From NCBI RefSeq assembly GCF_021026315.1, contig NZ_JAJNCX010000003.1:404816-468815 (forward strand): a DNA stretch of 64,000 bases, read 5' to 3'. The notes below the pieces were generated by a model that worked only from the letters and a program-made list of their open reading frames with translations, was not told where the DNA came from and did not search any database. The position numbers and the translations under genes were made by a program. This stretch comes from Rhizobium sp. C4 (GTDB taxonomy: Bacteria > Pseudomonadota > Alphaproteobacteria > Rhizobiales > Rhizobiaceae). Of the stretch, positions 36,897 to 45,590 are shown one piece after another. Numbering within the stretch: position 1 is the stretch's first letter; each line of letters opens with the position of its first letter.

Positions 36897-37208
36897 TTAG
36901 AGATCTCCGTCGAGGTCCGCGTCGGGGGCCGGCGTAACCATCCTACCATGGCGGACCGCAACAATATCGACCTGCTTGCCGTCATAAGAGTAGTCGAGAA
37001 GATAGTCGCCCATGACCAGTGTCAGGCCCCCCGCGATCTGAAGGCCATGCATTTTGTTGCCGGCTTGCGGAAAACTCTGCAGCGTTCGCTTCGCGTCCTT
37101 GATGGCCAAAGAAAAACCTCTGGCGGCTGCCGGATTGCGCTGGCGGAGATAGTCTGCTTCCCGTCTTATGTAGTTCGCCGCATTTTTGGAGAGCCTGACC
37201 GGCGTCAT
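36897..37208 (-). CDS. ParE/RelE-type toxin
   Basis: A 103-residue plasmid-stabilisation-type toxin. SKNAANYIRREADYLRQRNP is the N-terminal helical hairpin of ParE, followed by SFPQAGNKM, GDYLLDYSYDGKQVDIVAVRHG, which is the usual beta core ending in an R-H-G type turn. ParE toxins inhibit gyrase, whereas RelE toxins cut mRNA; the long N-terminal helices favour ParE. Its ATG overlaps the antitoxin stop (ATGA at 37205-37208). Confidence 0.87.
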   Translation of the reverse strand: MTPVRLSKNAANYIRREADYLRQRNPAAARGFSLAIKDAKRTLQSFPQAGNKMHGLQIAGGLTLVMGDYLLDYSYDGKQVDIVAVRHGRMVTPAPDADLDGDL

Positions 37209-37465
37209 GCGACCTTTCCGGCAATGATCCGGTCCACGTCGGCAATCACGTCATCGATATCCTCGTGCTCGCCTTCCGCAATCTGCTCCCGTCCCTTGAG
37301 CGCCGCCAGAACATCGCCGCCTTCATTCATCAGATAGGTTCGAAGCGCGCGCACGATGACCCAGCTGCGCGAACGCTCCGTGGCTTCGGCGATGGCTTCT
37401 ATATCTGCGAGAACTTCGACAGGCACTCTGAGGGTGATCGGGTCGGAAAGATCCGGCTTGGGCAT
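37205..37465 (-). CDS. Ribbon-helix-helix antitoxin (ParD/CopG type)
   Basis: An 86-residue antitoxin. DPITLRVPVEVLADIEAIAE and ATERSRSWVIVRALRTYLMN form a ribbon-helix-helix domain, and the acidic tail (EGEHEDIDDVIADVD) would bind the toxin. The start at 37465 follows GGAGG by 5 bases. A perfect palindrome at 37483-37499, directly upstream, is the likely autoregulatory site. Confidence 0.88.
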   Translation of the reverse strand: MPKPDLSDPITLRVPVEVLADIEAIAEATERSRSWVIVRALRTYLMNEGGDVLAALKGREQIAEGEHEDIDDVIADVDRIIAGKVA

Positions 37466-37482
37466 GCGAGCCTCCAAATTCT

Positions 37483-37499
37483 GTAATACACAGTATTAC
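37483..37499 (-). promoter_or_regulatory. Operator palindrome of the ParD/ParE pair
   Basis: GTAATACACAGTATTAC has perfect 7-base arms (GTAATAC/GTATTAC) and sits 18 bases upstream of the antitoxin start. GTAATAC-type sites are common before RHH antitoxin genes. Confidence 0.75.
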
Positions 37500-37548
37500 G
37501 AAATTGAGGCCAGGTCACAAGCCTTTTCCCGCTCACCGCAGAAGGGCC

Positions 37549-40440
37549 TTACCCCTTCGCTCCCACCAGCGGGAAACGCTCCCTCAGCAGGCGCTGCGCC
37601 ATGTCGGCGGTGATCGGCGGGCCGAAGAGATAGCTCTGGCCATAGGTGCAGCCGAGTTCGCTGAGCTTGGCCGCCACTTCGTCCGTATCCACGCCCTCGG
37701 CCACGGCCACCATGTCCAGCTTGTTGATCATGTTGAGCACGGACACGAGGATCGTGCGTCCCGTCGGCGTGGTGTTGGCCACCAGCGACCGGTCGATCTT
37801 GATCGTGTCGAAGGGCAGCTTGGTCAGATAGCCGAGGCCGGAATAGCCGGTGCCGAAATCATCGAGCGCCAGCGAAAAGCCCATGCTCTTCAGCCGGTTC
37901 AGGATCATCCGCGACTGCTCGGGATTTTCCATCAGCACGGTCTCGGTCAGTTCCAGTTTCACCTGGCTCGGCTGGCAGCGGTTCTTGGCAACGACCGAGC
38001 GGAAGTCGTCGCAGATGCTGCTGTTGATCAGCTGCGCACTCGACATGTTGACCGAAATGAAGATCGGCAGATCGCCGCCGAGCTGCTGCCAGAGGCTGAA
38101 ATCGGCAACCGCGCGCTCCAGCGCGAAGAGGCCGACCTGATGGATCAGGCCGCAATCTTCGGCGACCGGAATGAACTCATTGGGCGAGACATCGCCCCGG
38201 CGCGGATGTTCCCAGCGCATCAGCGCCTCGAAACCGGCAATGCGGCGCGAGGCGAGGTCGACGATCGGCTGGTAGACCATCGTCAGTTCCTTGCGCTCCA
38301 GCGCCCGGCGCAGGTCGGTCTCCAGCTCCGGCGCATCGCTGCCGGCGGTGCGGAAGGCCGGGCGGAACGGCTCGACGCGGTTTCCACCCTCGCGCTTGGC
38401 ACGGATCATCGCCAGCTCTGCGTCGGCGAGAAGGCCGGCCCCGTCCTGCGACTGGTCGAGCCAGGAGGCGAGACCGATCGAGGCCGAGAGCACGATTTCC
38501 TGGTTGGCGAAGTCGATCGGCGTCGAAATGCTCCTGAGGATCGCATCGGCAAAATCGGCGACCTTCTGCGTCTCCGTCTCCGAAACCAGAACGATCCCGA
38601 AGCGGTCGCCGGAAATGCGCGACAGCGTGTCCTGCGTTTTCAGGAGACGCCGCAGGCGCCGTGTCAGCACGATCAGGATGTTGTCGCCGGCGGCGATGCC
38701 CAGCCGGTCGTTGACGCTCTTGAAGCCGTCGATGCCGATCGAAAGCACTGTCGGCTGGATCGGGTTCTGGTCGCTGGCAATCGACAGCAGCGACTGGATG
38801 CGGTCGATGAAGAGCTGGCGGTTCGGCAGGCCGGTCAAGTTGTCGGTCAGCGGGTCGCGCAGCAACCGCTCGATCGAGTTGCGCTCCTCCGTCACGTCGA
38901 TCAGCGTGCCGACGCAGCGGATGACCTCTCCGGTCGAGCCGACGACGGGCCGTGCCCGCACGGCCAGCCAGTGATAGTGACCATCCTGCGCGCGGACGCG
39001 GAACTCGTGGTTCAGCTTGCCGCGGCGATGTTCGAGCAGAACGTCCATCGTCGCGCGGAACCGGTCGCGATCATCGGGGTGCAGGTTTGGCAGCCAGTTG
39101 CGGACGGGGCCATGCAGTGTGCCCGGCTGCAGGCCGAGATGCAGCGAAACGTCGGGAATGGTGACGATGCGGTCGCGCGCCACGTCCCAGTCCCAGATCG
39201 TGTCGCCCGAACCCGTCAGAGCCAGCGACTGCCGTTCCAGATCGGAGAAGAGCCCGTTGTGGAAGCCGCCGCTGGCAAAGGCGTGCTGCATGACGGTGAA
39301 GCCGATCATCAGCACGATCAGCACGAGGCCGCCCCCCAGCGCCGGCTGCACGATGTCGTTGTCCAGACGGCCGGTGATCGTCATCCAGGCGGCAACCAGC
39401 CAGGCAATCAGCAGCGCCCATGAAGGGACCAGCAGGATGGCGCGGTCATAGCGCTTGATGCCGAGGAAGAGGATGAGGAACACCCCCGCCGCTGCCGTCA
39501 GCGCGAAGGAGAGCCGCGCCACGCCGGCCGCAATCGCCGGGTCATAGACCGCCACACCCGCCAGGAGCCCGAGCCCGCCGATCCAGGCAAGCGTCGCGTA
39601 GACGAGGTTCGTGTGCCATCGGTTGAGGTTGAGATAGGAGAAGAGGAAGAGTACAAGGCTGGCCGCCATGCCCACTTCTGTTGCCGCGCGCCATATTCGC
39701 TGGTCGCCGGACGACAGGCTGACGAGCTTTTCGAGAAAGCCGAAGTCGACACAGATATAGCCGAGCACCGCCCAGGCGAGGGCCGCTGCTGCCGGCAGCA
39801 TCGCCGTACCCTTGACGACGAAGAGAATGGTCAGGATCAGCGCCAGCAGGCCGGCAATGCCGAGCACGATGCCGCGATAGAGCGTAAACGCGTTGACCGT
39901 GTCCTTGTAGGCGTCCGGCTCCCACAGATAGAGCTGCGGCAGGTCGGGCGTCGAAAGCTCCGCCACGAAGGTGACGACGGCGCCGGGGTTCAGCGTGATC
40001 GAGAAGACGTCCGCTTCCGAGCTTGGCTCGCGATCCAGCGCAAAGCCTTCGGACGGCGTGATCGAGATGATGCGCTGCGAGCCGAGGTCGGGCCAGAAGA
40101 GCCGCGAATTGACCAGACGGAAATGCGGGGCGACGATGACGCGGTCGAGCTGCTGGTCCGACACGTTGGCCAGCGCAAACACCGCCCAGTCGCCCTGGTG
40201 CTTGTTGTCCGACGAGCGTACCTCGATGCGCCGCACGATGCCGTCGGCGCCGGCTGCGGTCGAAACCTGGAAGACATTGCCCTGGTTGCGGTAGATTTCG
40301 GTCGTCTTCGTCAGGTCGAGCGCATTGTCCTCGCGCGAGATCTTCACCGGCTCTGCCGCAAAGGCCGGAGCCATGGACTGCAACGCGAAGACCGCGAGGA
40401 GAAACGTCAGAAACAGGGCCTGGAGCGGCAGCTTACGCAT
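37549..40440 (-). CDS. Membrane-bound PAS-GGDEF(degenerate)-EAL protein with periplasmic sensor part
   Basis: A 963-residue multidomain receptor. A signal segment (1-29) is followed by a periplasmic domain (about 30-180), seven or eight membrane helices (about 185-390), a PAS/PAC unit (about 405-525), GGDEF (about 530-695) and EAL (about 710-955). The GGDEF site reads SGDRF (610-614), so cyclase activity is doubtful. EAL (738-740), SVNMSSAQ, KLELTET, LDDFGTGYS, IKIDRSL and AEGVD keep the phosphodiesterase set, though GQSYLFG stands for GQGY. The layout resembles 7TM sensor proteins (7TMR-DISM-like). ATG 40440 overlaps the stop of the upstream acetyltransferase by 8 bases. Confidence 0.88.
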   Translation of the reverse strand: MRKLPLQALFLTFLLAVFALQSMAPAFAAEPVKISREDNALDLTKTTEIYRNQGNVFQVSTAAGADGIVRRIEVRSSDNKHQGDWAVFALANVSDQQLDRVIVAPHFRLVNSRLFWPDLGSQRIISITPSEGFALDREPSSEADVFSITLNPGAVVTFVAELSTPDLPQLYLWEPDAYKDTVNAFTLYRGIVLGIAGLLALILTILFVVKGTAMLPAAAALAWAVLGYICVDFGFLEKLVSLSSGDQRIWRAATEVGMAASLVLFLFSYLNLNRWHTNLVYATLAWIGGLGLLAGVAVYDPAIAAGVARLSFALTAAAGVFLILFLGIKRYDRAILLVPSWALLIAWLVAAWMTITGRLDNDIVQPALGGGLVLIVLMIGFTVMQHAFASGGFHNGLFSDLERQSLALTGSGDTIWDWDVARDRIVTIPDVSLHLGLQPGTLHGPVRNWLPNLHPDDRDRFRATMDVLLEHRRGKLNHEFRVRAQDGHYHWLAVRARPVVGSTGEVIRCVGTLIDVTEERNSIERLLRDPLTDNLTGLPNRQLFIDRIQSLLSIASDQNPIQPTVLSIGIDGFKSVNDRLGIAAGDNILIVLTRRLRRLLKTQDTLSRISGDRFGIVLVSETETQKVADFADAILRSISTPIDFANQEIVLSASIGLASWLDQSQDGAGLLADAELAMIRAKREGGNRVEPFRPAFRTAGSDAPELETDLRRALERKELTMVYQPIVDLASRRIAGFEALMRWEHPRRGDVSPNEFIPVAEDCGLIHQVGLFALERAVADFSLWQQLGGDLPIFISVNMSSAQLINSSICDDFRSVVAKNRCQPSQVKLELTETVLMENPEQSRMILNRLKSMGFSLALDDFGTGYSGLGYLTKLPFDTIKIDRSLVANTTPTGRTILVSVLNMINKLDMVAVAEGVDTDEVAAKLSELGCTYGQSYLFGPPITADMAQRLLRERFPLVGAKG

Positions 40441-41071
40441 GACTGTTCGCGCGATAGAGGCCGGAATCATCAATGAAGTCTTTTCCAATATCGTCGGTTG
40501 CCAGACGTGCGAGCAGCACATGGTCGCGCCACCGGCCGTCGATTTTCAAATAGTCGCGCAGCATGCCCTCGCGCCGGAAGCCGGTGCCTTCGAGCAGGCC
40601 GATGCTGCGATGGTTCTCCGGGATACAGGCTGCCTCGATGCGGTGCAACTGAAGCCGGTCGAAGATGTGGTGGACTGTCAGCTTCAATGCGGCTTTCATG
40701 TGGCCTTGGCCTGAAAAACGCTCGCCCATCCAGTAACCGATCATGCAGGATTGCGATGCGCCGCGGCGGATATTGCCGATGGTGATGCCGCCCATCAGCT
40801 CGTCACTTTCGCCGAAGATGAAGAGCGTGATGGCCGTGCCGGCGGAATATTCCTGCTCGTAGCGGTTGACGCGGGCGCGGAAGGACCGTTCGGTCAGATC
40901 ATCCGCGCTCCAGGTCGGCTCCCAGGGCTGCAGGAAGGACCGGCTTGCGCGCCGGAGCGCCCACCATTCATCGAAATCGGCATAGCGGGGCATGCGCAGC
41001 AGGTGCTTGCCGTCGCTCAGTTTCACGGCGCCATTGGGGCGCGTGAGAAAACGGAACATGGATCCCTGCAT
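40433..41071 (-). CDS. RimJ/RimL-type GNAT N-acetyltransferase
   Basis: A 212-residue GNAT protein related to ribosomal-protein alanine acetyltransferases. RNALWWALRRASR-like arginine-rich start, GGITIGNIRRGASQSCMIGYWMGERFSGQGHMKAAL (core IGYWMGERFSGQGHM) is the acetyl-CoA loop, and HRIEAACIPENHRSIGLLEGTGFRREGMLRDYL (core EAACIPENHRSIGLLE) is the RimJ family signature. The gene overlaps the downstream c-di-GMP gene by 8 bases, so the two are translated together; their functional link is unknown. ATG 41071 is used, with ATG 41059 as alternative. Confidence 0.88.
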   Translation of the reverse strand: MQGSMFRFLTRPNGAVKLSDGKHLLRMPRYADFDEWWALRRASRSFLQPWEPTWSADDLTERSFRARVNRYEQEYSAGTAITLFIFGESDELMGGITIGNIRRGASQSCMIGYWMGERFSGQGHMKAALKLTVHHIFDRLQLHRIEAACIPENHRSIGLLEGTGFRREGMLRDYLKIDGRWRDHVLLARLATDDIGKDFIDDSGLYRANSHA

Positions 41072-41141
41072 CGATGACTTCGGACCCCCAATGGATTCGT
41101 TTGGTCAGGTCTTCGTTTGCCGAGACCGGGCCCTGGCGGCT

Positions 41142-42434
41142 TTACGCCGACTTCTGCTTGACGACACTATGTGAAAGCGACGACGTGATGTCCGACAGCG
41201 GCGCGAGACGATCGAGCGGCCCGATGGCCGAAAGCGTCGGCTTCGTATCGAAGAAGAGCCGGCCGGAAAGGTCGGTCAGTCGCTCCGTCGTGATGCCGGA
41301 CAGGCGCTCCATCAGCTCCGTGTTGGAGATCGGGCGACCATAGAGCATCATCTGCCGGGCGATCTGGCCGGCGCGCGCGGCCGGGCTTTCCTGGCCCATC
41401 ATCAGCTGCGCGCGGATCTGCGCGCGGGCCCGGTTGATTTCTTCCTGCCGGATATTGTCGGAGGACTTGCGCAGTTCCTCGAGGATCACCGGCACAAGCT
41501 CGCTCATGTCTTCGGCACCGGTTGCGGCATGGATGCCGAAAATGCCGGTGTCGGAGAAGCCCCAGTGGAAGGCATAGACCGAATAGCAGAGCCCGCGGAT
41601 TTCGCGCACTTCCTGGAAGAGGCGCGACGACATGCCGCCGCCGAGAATATTGGCGAGAACCTGCGAGGCATAGAAGTCGCGGACATGATAGGCGCGGCCC
41701 TCGAAGCCGAGCAGGATCTGCGCATCCATCAGGTCGCGCGTCTCGCGGAAATCGCCGCCCGTGTAGCGTGCCGGTTCCATGACCGGCAGAAGCGTCGGCC
41801 GCTGCGGAATGGAAGCGAAACGCTCTTCGGCCTGCTTGACGATCGCGTCATGACCGACCGCACCGGCGGCAACCACGAACATGCGGTCGGTCGTGTAGTT
41901 GCGGCCGAGATAGGCGCGGATCTGGTCGGGCGTGAAGGACTGCACCGTGTCCGGCGTGCCGAGAATGGCGCGGCCGATCGTCTGGTCGCGGAAGGCTGTC
42001 TCGGCGAAGCGGTCGAAGACCACGTCGTCGGGCGTGTCGTTGGCCGCGCCGATTTCCTGCAGGATGACGTGCTTCTCGCGCTCCAGCTCGTCCTCGTCGA
42101 AGGAGGATTCGGTCAGGATATCGGCAAGGATGTCGAGCGCCAGCGCCGTATCGTCGCGCAGTACGCGGGCATAATAGGAGGTCGTCTCGGTCGAGGTCGC
42201 GGCGTTGACTTCGCCGCCGACATTCTCGATTTCCTCGGCGATCTGCCGGGCGGTCCGCTTGGCGGTTCCCTTGAAGGCCATGTGTTCGAGAAGATGGGCA
42301 ATGCCGTGCTCATCCGCCATTTCATTGCGGGAGCCGGACTTCACCCAGACGCCGAGCGCCACGCTTTCCAGATGCGGCATGTTTTCTGTGACAACCGTCA
42401 GACCCGACGGAAGCTTGGTGCACTCAACTTTCAT
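41142..42434 (-). CDS. M16-family zinc metallopeptidase (processing-peptidase-like)
   Basis: A 430-residue peptidase of the M16B type related to mitochondrial processing peptidase beta subunits. HLLEHMAFKGT holds the inverted zinc motif HxxEH, and the third ligand Glu lies in ENVGGEVNAATSTETTSYY and downstream (VILQEIGAANDTPDD). GGGMSSRLFQEVREIRGLCYSVYA is the glycine-rich substrate loop (core GGGMSSRLFQEVRE). The start is ATG 42434 (MKVECTKLPSGLTVVTENM). thrC is 18 bases upstream, as in other rhizobia, so the genes are cotranscribed. Confidence 0.94.
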   Translation of the reverse strand: MKVECTKLPSGLTVVTENMPHLESVALGVWVKSGSRNEMADEHGIAHLLEHMAFKGTAKRTARQIAEEIENVGGEVNAATSTETTSYYARVLRDDTALALDILADILTESSFDEDELEREKHVILQEIGAANDTPDDVVFDRFAETAFRDQTIGRAILGTPDTVQSFTPDQIRAYLGRNYTTDRMFVVAAGAVGHDAIVKQAEERFASIPQRPTLLPVMEPARYTGGDFRETRDLMDAQILLGFEGRAYHVRDFYASQVLANILGGGMSSRLFQEVREIRGLCYSVYAFHWGFSDTGIFGIHAATGAEDMSELVPVILEELRKSSDNIRQEEINRARAQIRAQLMMGQESPAARAGQIARQMMLYGRPISNTELMERLSGITTERLTDLSGRLFFDTKPTLSAIGPLDRLAPLSDITSSLSHSVVKQKSA

Positions 42435-42452
42435 CAACACACTTTCCGGCCT

Positions 42453-43853
42453 TCAATTTCCGGCAATCCGGGCTTTCCCGCCGATATAGGCCTCGACGGC
42501 ATCAAGCTCGGCTTGCAGGACATCGAAGCGCTCCTCCCTGTCCATCAGACCAGCAAGCCACGACGGAAGCGCTGGGTCAATACCGCTGGCCTTTTTCACC
42601 GCCGCCGGGAACTTGGCCGGGTGAGCAGTGGACAGGACAATCATCGGCGCATCCGTCTTTAGATTGCGCTTTGCGGCGTGAATTGCAACAGCCGTGTGCG
42701 GATCGGCGAGATACCCGGTTTCGGCGAGCACGGTCTTGATCGTCTTCTTCACCTCGGCTTCCGAGGCGCGTGTCGCCTTGAAGGTCTTGCGGATCGCCTT
42801 CAGCGTTTTCTCTTCGATGTCGAAGGCGCCCGACTGCTTGAGCCCGCCCATGTAGCGCACGACTTCGCCCGCGTTGCGGTCGGAGGCCTCATAGAGAAGC
42901 CGCTCGAAATTCGAGGAAATCTGGATGTCCATCGAGGGCGACATGGTCGCCTTGACGCTGCGCATCTCATAGCGACCGGTCTTCAGCGTCCGGGCGAGAA
43001 TGTCGTTCTCGTTCGTGCCGATGACCAGCTTGGCAACCGGCAGGCCCATCTGCTTGGCGACATAGCCGGCAAAGATATCGCCGAAGTTGCCGGTCGGAAC
43101 GGTGAAGGACACCTTCCGGTCGGGGCTTCCGACAGCAAGGGCTGCGGTGAAATAATAGACCACCTGCGCCATGATGCGCGCCCAGTTGATCGAGTTGACG
43201 CCCGACAGCTGGACCTTGTCGCGGAACTTCACGTCGTTGAACATCTCTTTGACGAGGTTCTGGCAGTCGTCGAAATTGCCCTTGACCGCAATCGGGAACG
43301 CGTTGGAGGCGGCCGCCGTCGTCATCTGGCGCTGCTGCACCGGCGAAACCTTGCCTTCGGGGAAGAGCACGAAGATGTCGGTGCGGTCACGCCCGGCAAA
43401 GGCTTCGATGGCGGCCCCGCCGGTATCGCCCGAGGTGGCGGCAACGATGGTCGCGCGGGCGCCGCGCTCCGTCAGAACATGGTCGAGCAGGCGGGCGAGC
43501 AACTGCATCGCCACATCCTTGAAGGCAAGCGTCGGCCCGTGGAACAGCTCCATGATGAAGACATTGGCATCCGTCTGGACGAGGGGCGTGACGGCTGGGT
43601 GGCGGAATGTGGCATAGGCCTCGTCGATCATCCGGCGAAGATCGGCCTGTTCGATGTCGCCGCCGACAAAGGGCGTGACGATCGCTTCTGCGATATCCTG
43701 ATAGGACTTGCCGCGCAGCTTGCGGATCTCCTTCTTGGAGAAATGCGGCCATTCCTTCGGGACATAAAGGCCGCCATCAGCAGCCAGTCCTGCCAGAAGC
43801 GCATCCGAAAAGCCAAGAACGGGCGCATTGCCGCGCGTCGAAATGTATTTCAC
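42453..43853 (-). CDS. thrC: Threonine synthase
   Basis: PLP enzyme that converts O-phosphohomoserine to threonine; its substrate is made by ThrB at 18.8 kb. The start is GTG 43853 (MKYISTRGNAPVLGFSDALL), giving 466 residues, the usual size of the gammaproteobacterial/rhizobial form; the frame remains open upstream without family similarity. FHGPTLAFKDVAMQLLARLL contains the PLP-binding Lys (AFKD), and VAATSGDTGGAAIEAFAG is the phosphate-binding loop. The M16 peptidase gene follows directly. Confidence 0.96.
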   Translation of the reverse strand: MKYISTRGNAPVLGFSDALLAGLAADGGLYVPKEWPHFSKKEIRKLRGKSYQDIAEAIVTPFVGGDIEQADLRRMIDEAYATFRHPAVTPLVQTDANVFIMELFHGPTLAFKDVAMQLLARLLDHVLTERGARATIVAATSGDTGGAAIEAFAGRDRTDIFVLFPEGKVSPVQQRQMTTAAASNAFPIAVKGNFDDCQNLVKEMFNDVKFRDKVQLSGVNSINWARIMAQVVYYFTAALAVGSPDRKVSFTVPTGNFGDIFAGYVAKQMGLPVAKLVIGTNENDILARTLKTGRYEMRSVKATMSPSMDIQISSNFERLLYEASDRNAGEVVRYMGGLKQSGAFDIEEKTLKAIRKTFKATRASEAEVKKTIKTVLAETGYLADPHTAVAIHAAKRNLKTDAPMIVLSTAHPAKFPAAVKKASGIDPALPSWLAGLMDREERFDVLQAELDAVEAYIGGKARIAGN

Positions 43854-44111
43854 TTCCCTAGTCCTCATCTGCAGGCGTCGTGCCGGGGCGCATTGCCGCG
43901 CCCGGAGATTTTCGATTGCTGCTATAGAGGCTTTCGGCGCGGGCTGGAAGCGCTTTATCCTTGGTATTTCCTGCAGAAATGCATGAGTTGGGCAAGGTAT
44001 AAGGGGGAGAACAGCTTCCATTTCGCTAAAGGACGCGATAAATCAGAGCAAACGGCAAGAGCCGAAAGAGCTGGCCGGCATGATGCAGGCAAGGTTTCGT
44101 GAAGGTGTGAC

Positions 44112-44699
44112 ATGACAGCGTTTGGTCTGGTTTCGAAAGGTTTGGTTGCCGCGTCGCTTCTCGGCATGCTGGCGGCCTGCAGTACCGCAGATACGAAGAA
44201 TGCGCTTGGCCTCGGCGCCACGCAGACGGCGGCGCCCCAGCCGGCCGTCGTCCAGGGCAACTGCCCGCGCATCGTGCTTCGCGACGGCACGGCCTATCAC
44301 GACGCCTATGTCGGCGGCACCAAGGCCCAGCCCGATGGCACCATGGACCAGGCCAAGCTGATGTATCAGGCCTCCATCGCCAACACGACACGCCAGTGCC
44401 GTCTCGAAGGTGGCCAGATGGTCATCACCGTGCAGGTCGCCGGCCGCATCGTTCTCGGCCAGGCTGGCGCCAAGGGCAATGCCAAGCTGCCGATCCGCGT
44501 TGCCGTCACCGATGGCGACAAGGTTCTCTATTCGGAACTCGTCCCCTTCGAAGCGCCGCTGCCGACCACCGAGCCTGCTGGGCAGTTCCTCTTCAGCAAG
44601 GACAACGTGACCATTCCGGCCGGTGCAGACACCGCCATGATCTATGTCGGCTTCGACAACGGCACCGACAAAGCCAATACGAAGAAAAAGAAGAAATAA
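44112..44699 (+). CDS. Conserved rhizobial lipoprotein of unknown function
   Basis: A 195-residue lipoprotein. The signal peptide ends in the lipobox LAAC (Cys23). The mature domain contains NCPRIVLRDGTAYHDAYV, then RQCRLEGGQMVITVQVAGRI and FLFSKDNVTIPAGADTAMIY, a beta-rich fold of unknown role. The protein ends in a run of five lysines after NTKKKKK, a curious basic tail for a periplasmic or outer-membrane protein. The gene is divergent from thrC and is closed by a very strong bidirectional hairpin. Confidence 0.82.
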   Translation: MTAFGLVSKGLVAASLLGMLAACSTADTKNALGLGATQTAAPQPAVVQGNCPRIVLRDGTAYHDAYVGGTKAQPDGTMDQAKLMYQASIANTTRQCRLEGGQMVITVQVAGRIVLGQAGAKGNAKLPIRVAVTDGDKVLYSELVPFEAPLPTTEPAGQFLFSKDNVTIPAGADTAMIYVGFDNGTDKANTKKKKK

Positions 44700-44731
44700 G
44701 CCGCGCCTTCGACGCGGCCAGCTCTCTTCCT

Positions 44732-44778
44732 TCAAATGCAAAACGGGGCGTGTTCGACACGCCCCGTTTTGCATTTGA
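44732..44778. terminator. Bidirectional terminator with 22-base perfect arms
   Basis: Left arm 44732-44753 and right arm 44757-44778 are perfect complements (22 bases each) with a TCG loop; the core reads AAAACGGGGCGTGT / ACACGCCCCGTTTT. The A run on one side and T run on the other make it work in both directions, ending the lipoprotein gene from the left and the HAD gene from the right. Confidence 0.95.
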
Positions 44779-44795
44779 TGTCCTGTGAAGTCGTC

Positions 44796-45485
44796 TCAGA
44801 CCAGTTCGCGCCAGCCGGACAGCGCCTCGATCATCGCCGGCAGTTCCGACATGCGGGCGATCACGGTCTCCGCGCCGGCCTCCGTCAGCCGGTCGGCATG
44901 CGAGGGATAGGTATGCGATGCGCCGGTAAAGCCGATGACGCGCATGCCGGCGGCGCGCGCGGCGCTCACGCCATGAACCGAATCCTCGACCACGACGACC
45001 TTGGCCGGGCTCACATTCATCTGGGCCGCGCCATGCAGGAAGATGTCCGGCTTCGGCTTCACCCGATCCGGCCCCAGATCCTTCGCCGAATAGACATGCC
45101 CCTCGAAATAGGCCTTCAGCCCGACGCGCGTCAGCATGGCGTCCAGCCGCTGCGTGCTGGAATTGGAGCAGACGCAGCGCGGCAGCGTGATGCGCGAGAG
45201 CGCGAACTTGACGCCCTCGATGATCTTGACGTCGGTGGCAAGCTTCTGGTCGAGCAGCTTTTCCGACTTGTCGAGCAGCGAAGCCGAGAGCGGAATGGAG
45301 GCTTCCGTCTCGACGGCCAGAAGAATGTTCTTCCAGGTCATGCCGGCGAAACGCTCGGCCATCTCTTCCGTCGATATCGGGTAACCCGCCTCGGTCAGAA
45401 GCGCGGATTCAACCTGCGCTGCGATGATCTCGGAATCGACGAGCACGCCGTCGCAATCGAAAATGATGAGGTCGAAGCCGTTCAT
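44796..45485 (-). CDS. HAD-superfamily phosphatase (phosphoglycolate phosphatase/beta-PGM-like)
   Basis: A 229-residue HAD subfamily IA hydrolase. Motif I is IFDCDGVLVDSE with the nucleophilic and acid-base Asp, motif II is CVCSNSSTQ, motif III the Lys in RVKPKPDIFL, and motif IV VVVEDSVHGVSAARAAGM. The helical cap (about 17-85) is type C1. The substrate cannot be read from the sequence; likely a sugar or small organic phosphate. It is 105 bases downstream of a second HAD gene on the same strand. Confidence 0.9.
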   Translation of the reverse strand: MNGFDLIIFDCDGVLVDSEIIAAQVESALLTEAGYPISTEEMAERFAGMTWKNILLAVETEASIPLSASLLDKSEKLLDQKLATDVKIIEGVKFALSRITLPRCVCSNSSTQRLDAMLTRVGLKAYFEGHVYSAKDLGPDRVKPKPDIFLHGAAQMNVSPAKVVVVEDSVHGVSAARAAGMRVIGFTGASHTYPSHADRLTEAGAETVIARMSELPAMIEALSGWRELV

Positions 45486-45590
45486 GATGGTCCAGACGTT
45501 TCCAATGGGGGTGTAAAGGCGCGCGATGCGGCAATTGCGCGCCCTTTAAACCAAAGCCGGATTGAGGGCAATGGCGACGGAAAATCCAGC

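Noticed and set aside
37504..39423. 639-codon plus-strand frame opposite the large GGDEF/EAL gene
   Set aside because: Same reason: antisense to a well-defined protein and rich in Arg, Asp and Gln.
41529..44102. Plus-strand frames of 377 and 474 codons opposite the M16 peptidase and thrC
   Set aside because: Mirror frames of two well-defined genes.
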